Shown here in pieces: positions 6,477-6,577 of a stretch of DNA of 6,577 nucleotides. Both the position numbers and the translations under genes were made by a program. The DNA comes from Cellvibrionales bacterium UBA3090. Lineage in GTDB: Bacteria > Pseudomonadota > Gammaproteobacteria > Pseudomonadales > Porticoccaceae. The DNA is taken from contig DFBC01000165.1 in the NCBI GenBank assembly GCA_002367235.1, forward strand, positions 23,404 to 29,980, written 5' to 3'. The notes under the pieces were generated by a model. The model was not told where the DNA came from. It made no database searches and saw only the letters and a program-made list of their open reading frames with translations. Numbering within the stretch: position 1 is the first letter of the stretch; every line of letters starts with the position of its first letter.

Positions 6477-6577
6477 ATGACTGACTTGAGCTTACATACT
6501 AAAACCCGAGTGTTATTGTCTTGGAGTAGCGGTAAGGATTCTGCTTGGGCTCTCTACCAGTTACAGCAAAATCCTGA
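6477..6577 (+). CDS. DUF71/COG2102 (Dph6-related) PP-loop ATP pyrophosphatase, N-terminal part
   Basis: The first 33 codons of a gene that runs off the right edge. The protein begins MTDLSLHTKTRVLLSWSSGK and continues DSAWALYQLQQ. A short hydrophobic strand leads into SSGKDS, the PP-loop that binds ATP pyrophosphate in N-type ATP pyrophosphatases, and the following Ala-Trp-Ala-Leu helix is typical of the DUF71/COG2102 group (Dph6, diphthine-ammonia ligase, in eukaryotes and archaea). Bacteria have no diphthamide, and comparative genomics has predicted a bacterial DUF71 branch in B12 salvage; the position directly behind a riboswitch-controlled btuB fits that branch. AGGTAGG (6465-6471) lies 5 nt before the ATG; a GTG immediately upstream (6474) is the only near alternative. 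No terminator lies in the 49 bp after btuB, so co-transcription is likely. Other PP-loop enzymes cannot be excluded from so short a piece. Confidence 0.8.
   Translation, partial: MTDLSLHTKTRVLLSWSSGKDSAWALYQLQQNP

Noticed and set aside
1..6577. CRISPR array, insertion sequence, tRNA or rRNA
   Set aside because: No regularly spaced repeats, transposase frame, paired terminal repeats or tRNA cloverleaf with CCA-type end was found on either strand.

Overview
The window looks like chromosomal DNA of a Gram-negative gammaproteobacterium. It holds two outer-membrane TonB-dependent receptors, a full-length proteobacterial-type RadA, a cobalamin riboswitch of the btuB kind, and the start of a DnaT-like gene reading the other way. 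A marine lineage such as Cellvibrionales is a plausible guess from the gene mix, but the sequence alone does not settle it. GC content is moderate by eye. I see no rRNA, tRNA, insertion sequence, CRISPR array or phage gene.

Layout. Bases 1-315 (minus strand) are the N-terminal 105 codons of a small protein resembling the N-terminal region of DnaT-like replication-restart proteins; it runs off the left edge. A 124-bp divergent intergenic region follows. Bases 440-2509 (plus) encode a 689-residue TonB-dependent receptor of unknown substrate, followed by a GC-rich hairpin with a T-rich tail. Bases 2620-3990 (plus) encode RadA, the recombination intermediate-processing ATPase, with a GTG start chosen from its Shine-Dalgarno sequence. 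A 493-bp non-coding stretch (3991-4483) is almost all regulatory: a weak terminator, a TTGACA promoter, a well-conserved cobalamin riboswitch (about 4097-4356) and a foldable segment around the ribosome binding site. Bases 4484-6427 (plus) encode a BtuB-type vitamin B12 receptor. From 6477 to the right edge is the start of a PP-loop ATP pyrophosphatase of the DUF71/COG2102 (Dph6-related) family.

How it works together. The last third is a B12-uptake unit. The riboswitch senses cobalamin in the nascent leader RNA and most likely represses translation of the BtuB-like receptor. The DUF71 ATPase lies 49 bp downstream with no terminator in between, so it probably shares the transcript and the B12 control. 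This fits the comparative-genomics prediction that one bacterial DUF71 branch acts in B12 salvage and not in diphthamide synthesis, which bacteria lack. RadA and the DnaT-like protein are genome-maintenance genes; the first receptor sits between them with no visible uptake partner.

The least explained signals are a perfect 22-bp palindrome inside the first receptor gene, the apparent three-way junction over the btuB ribosome binding site, and the role of the DUF71 protein.
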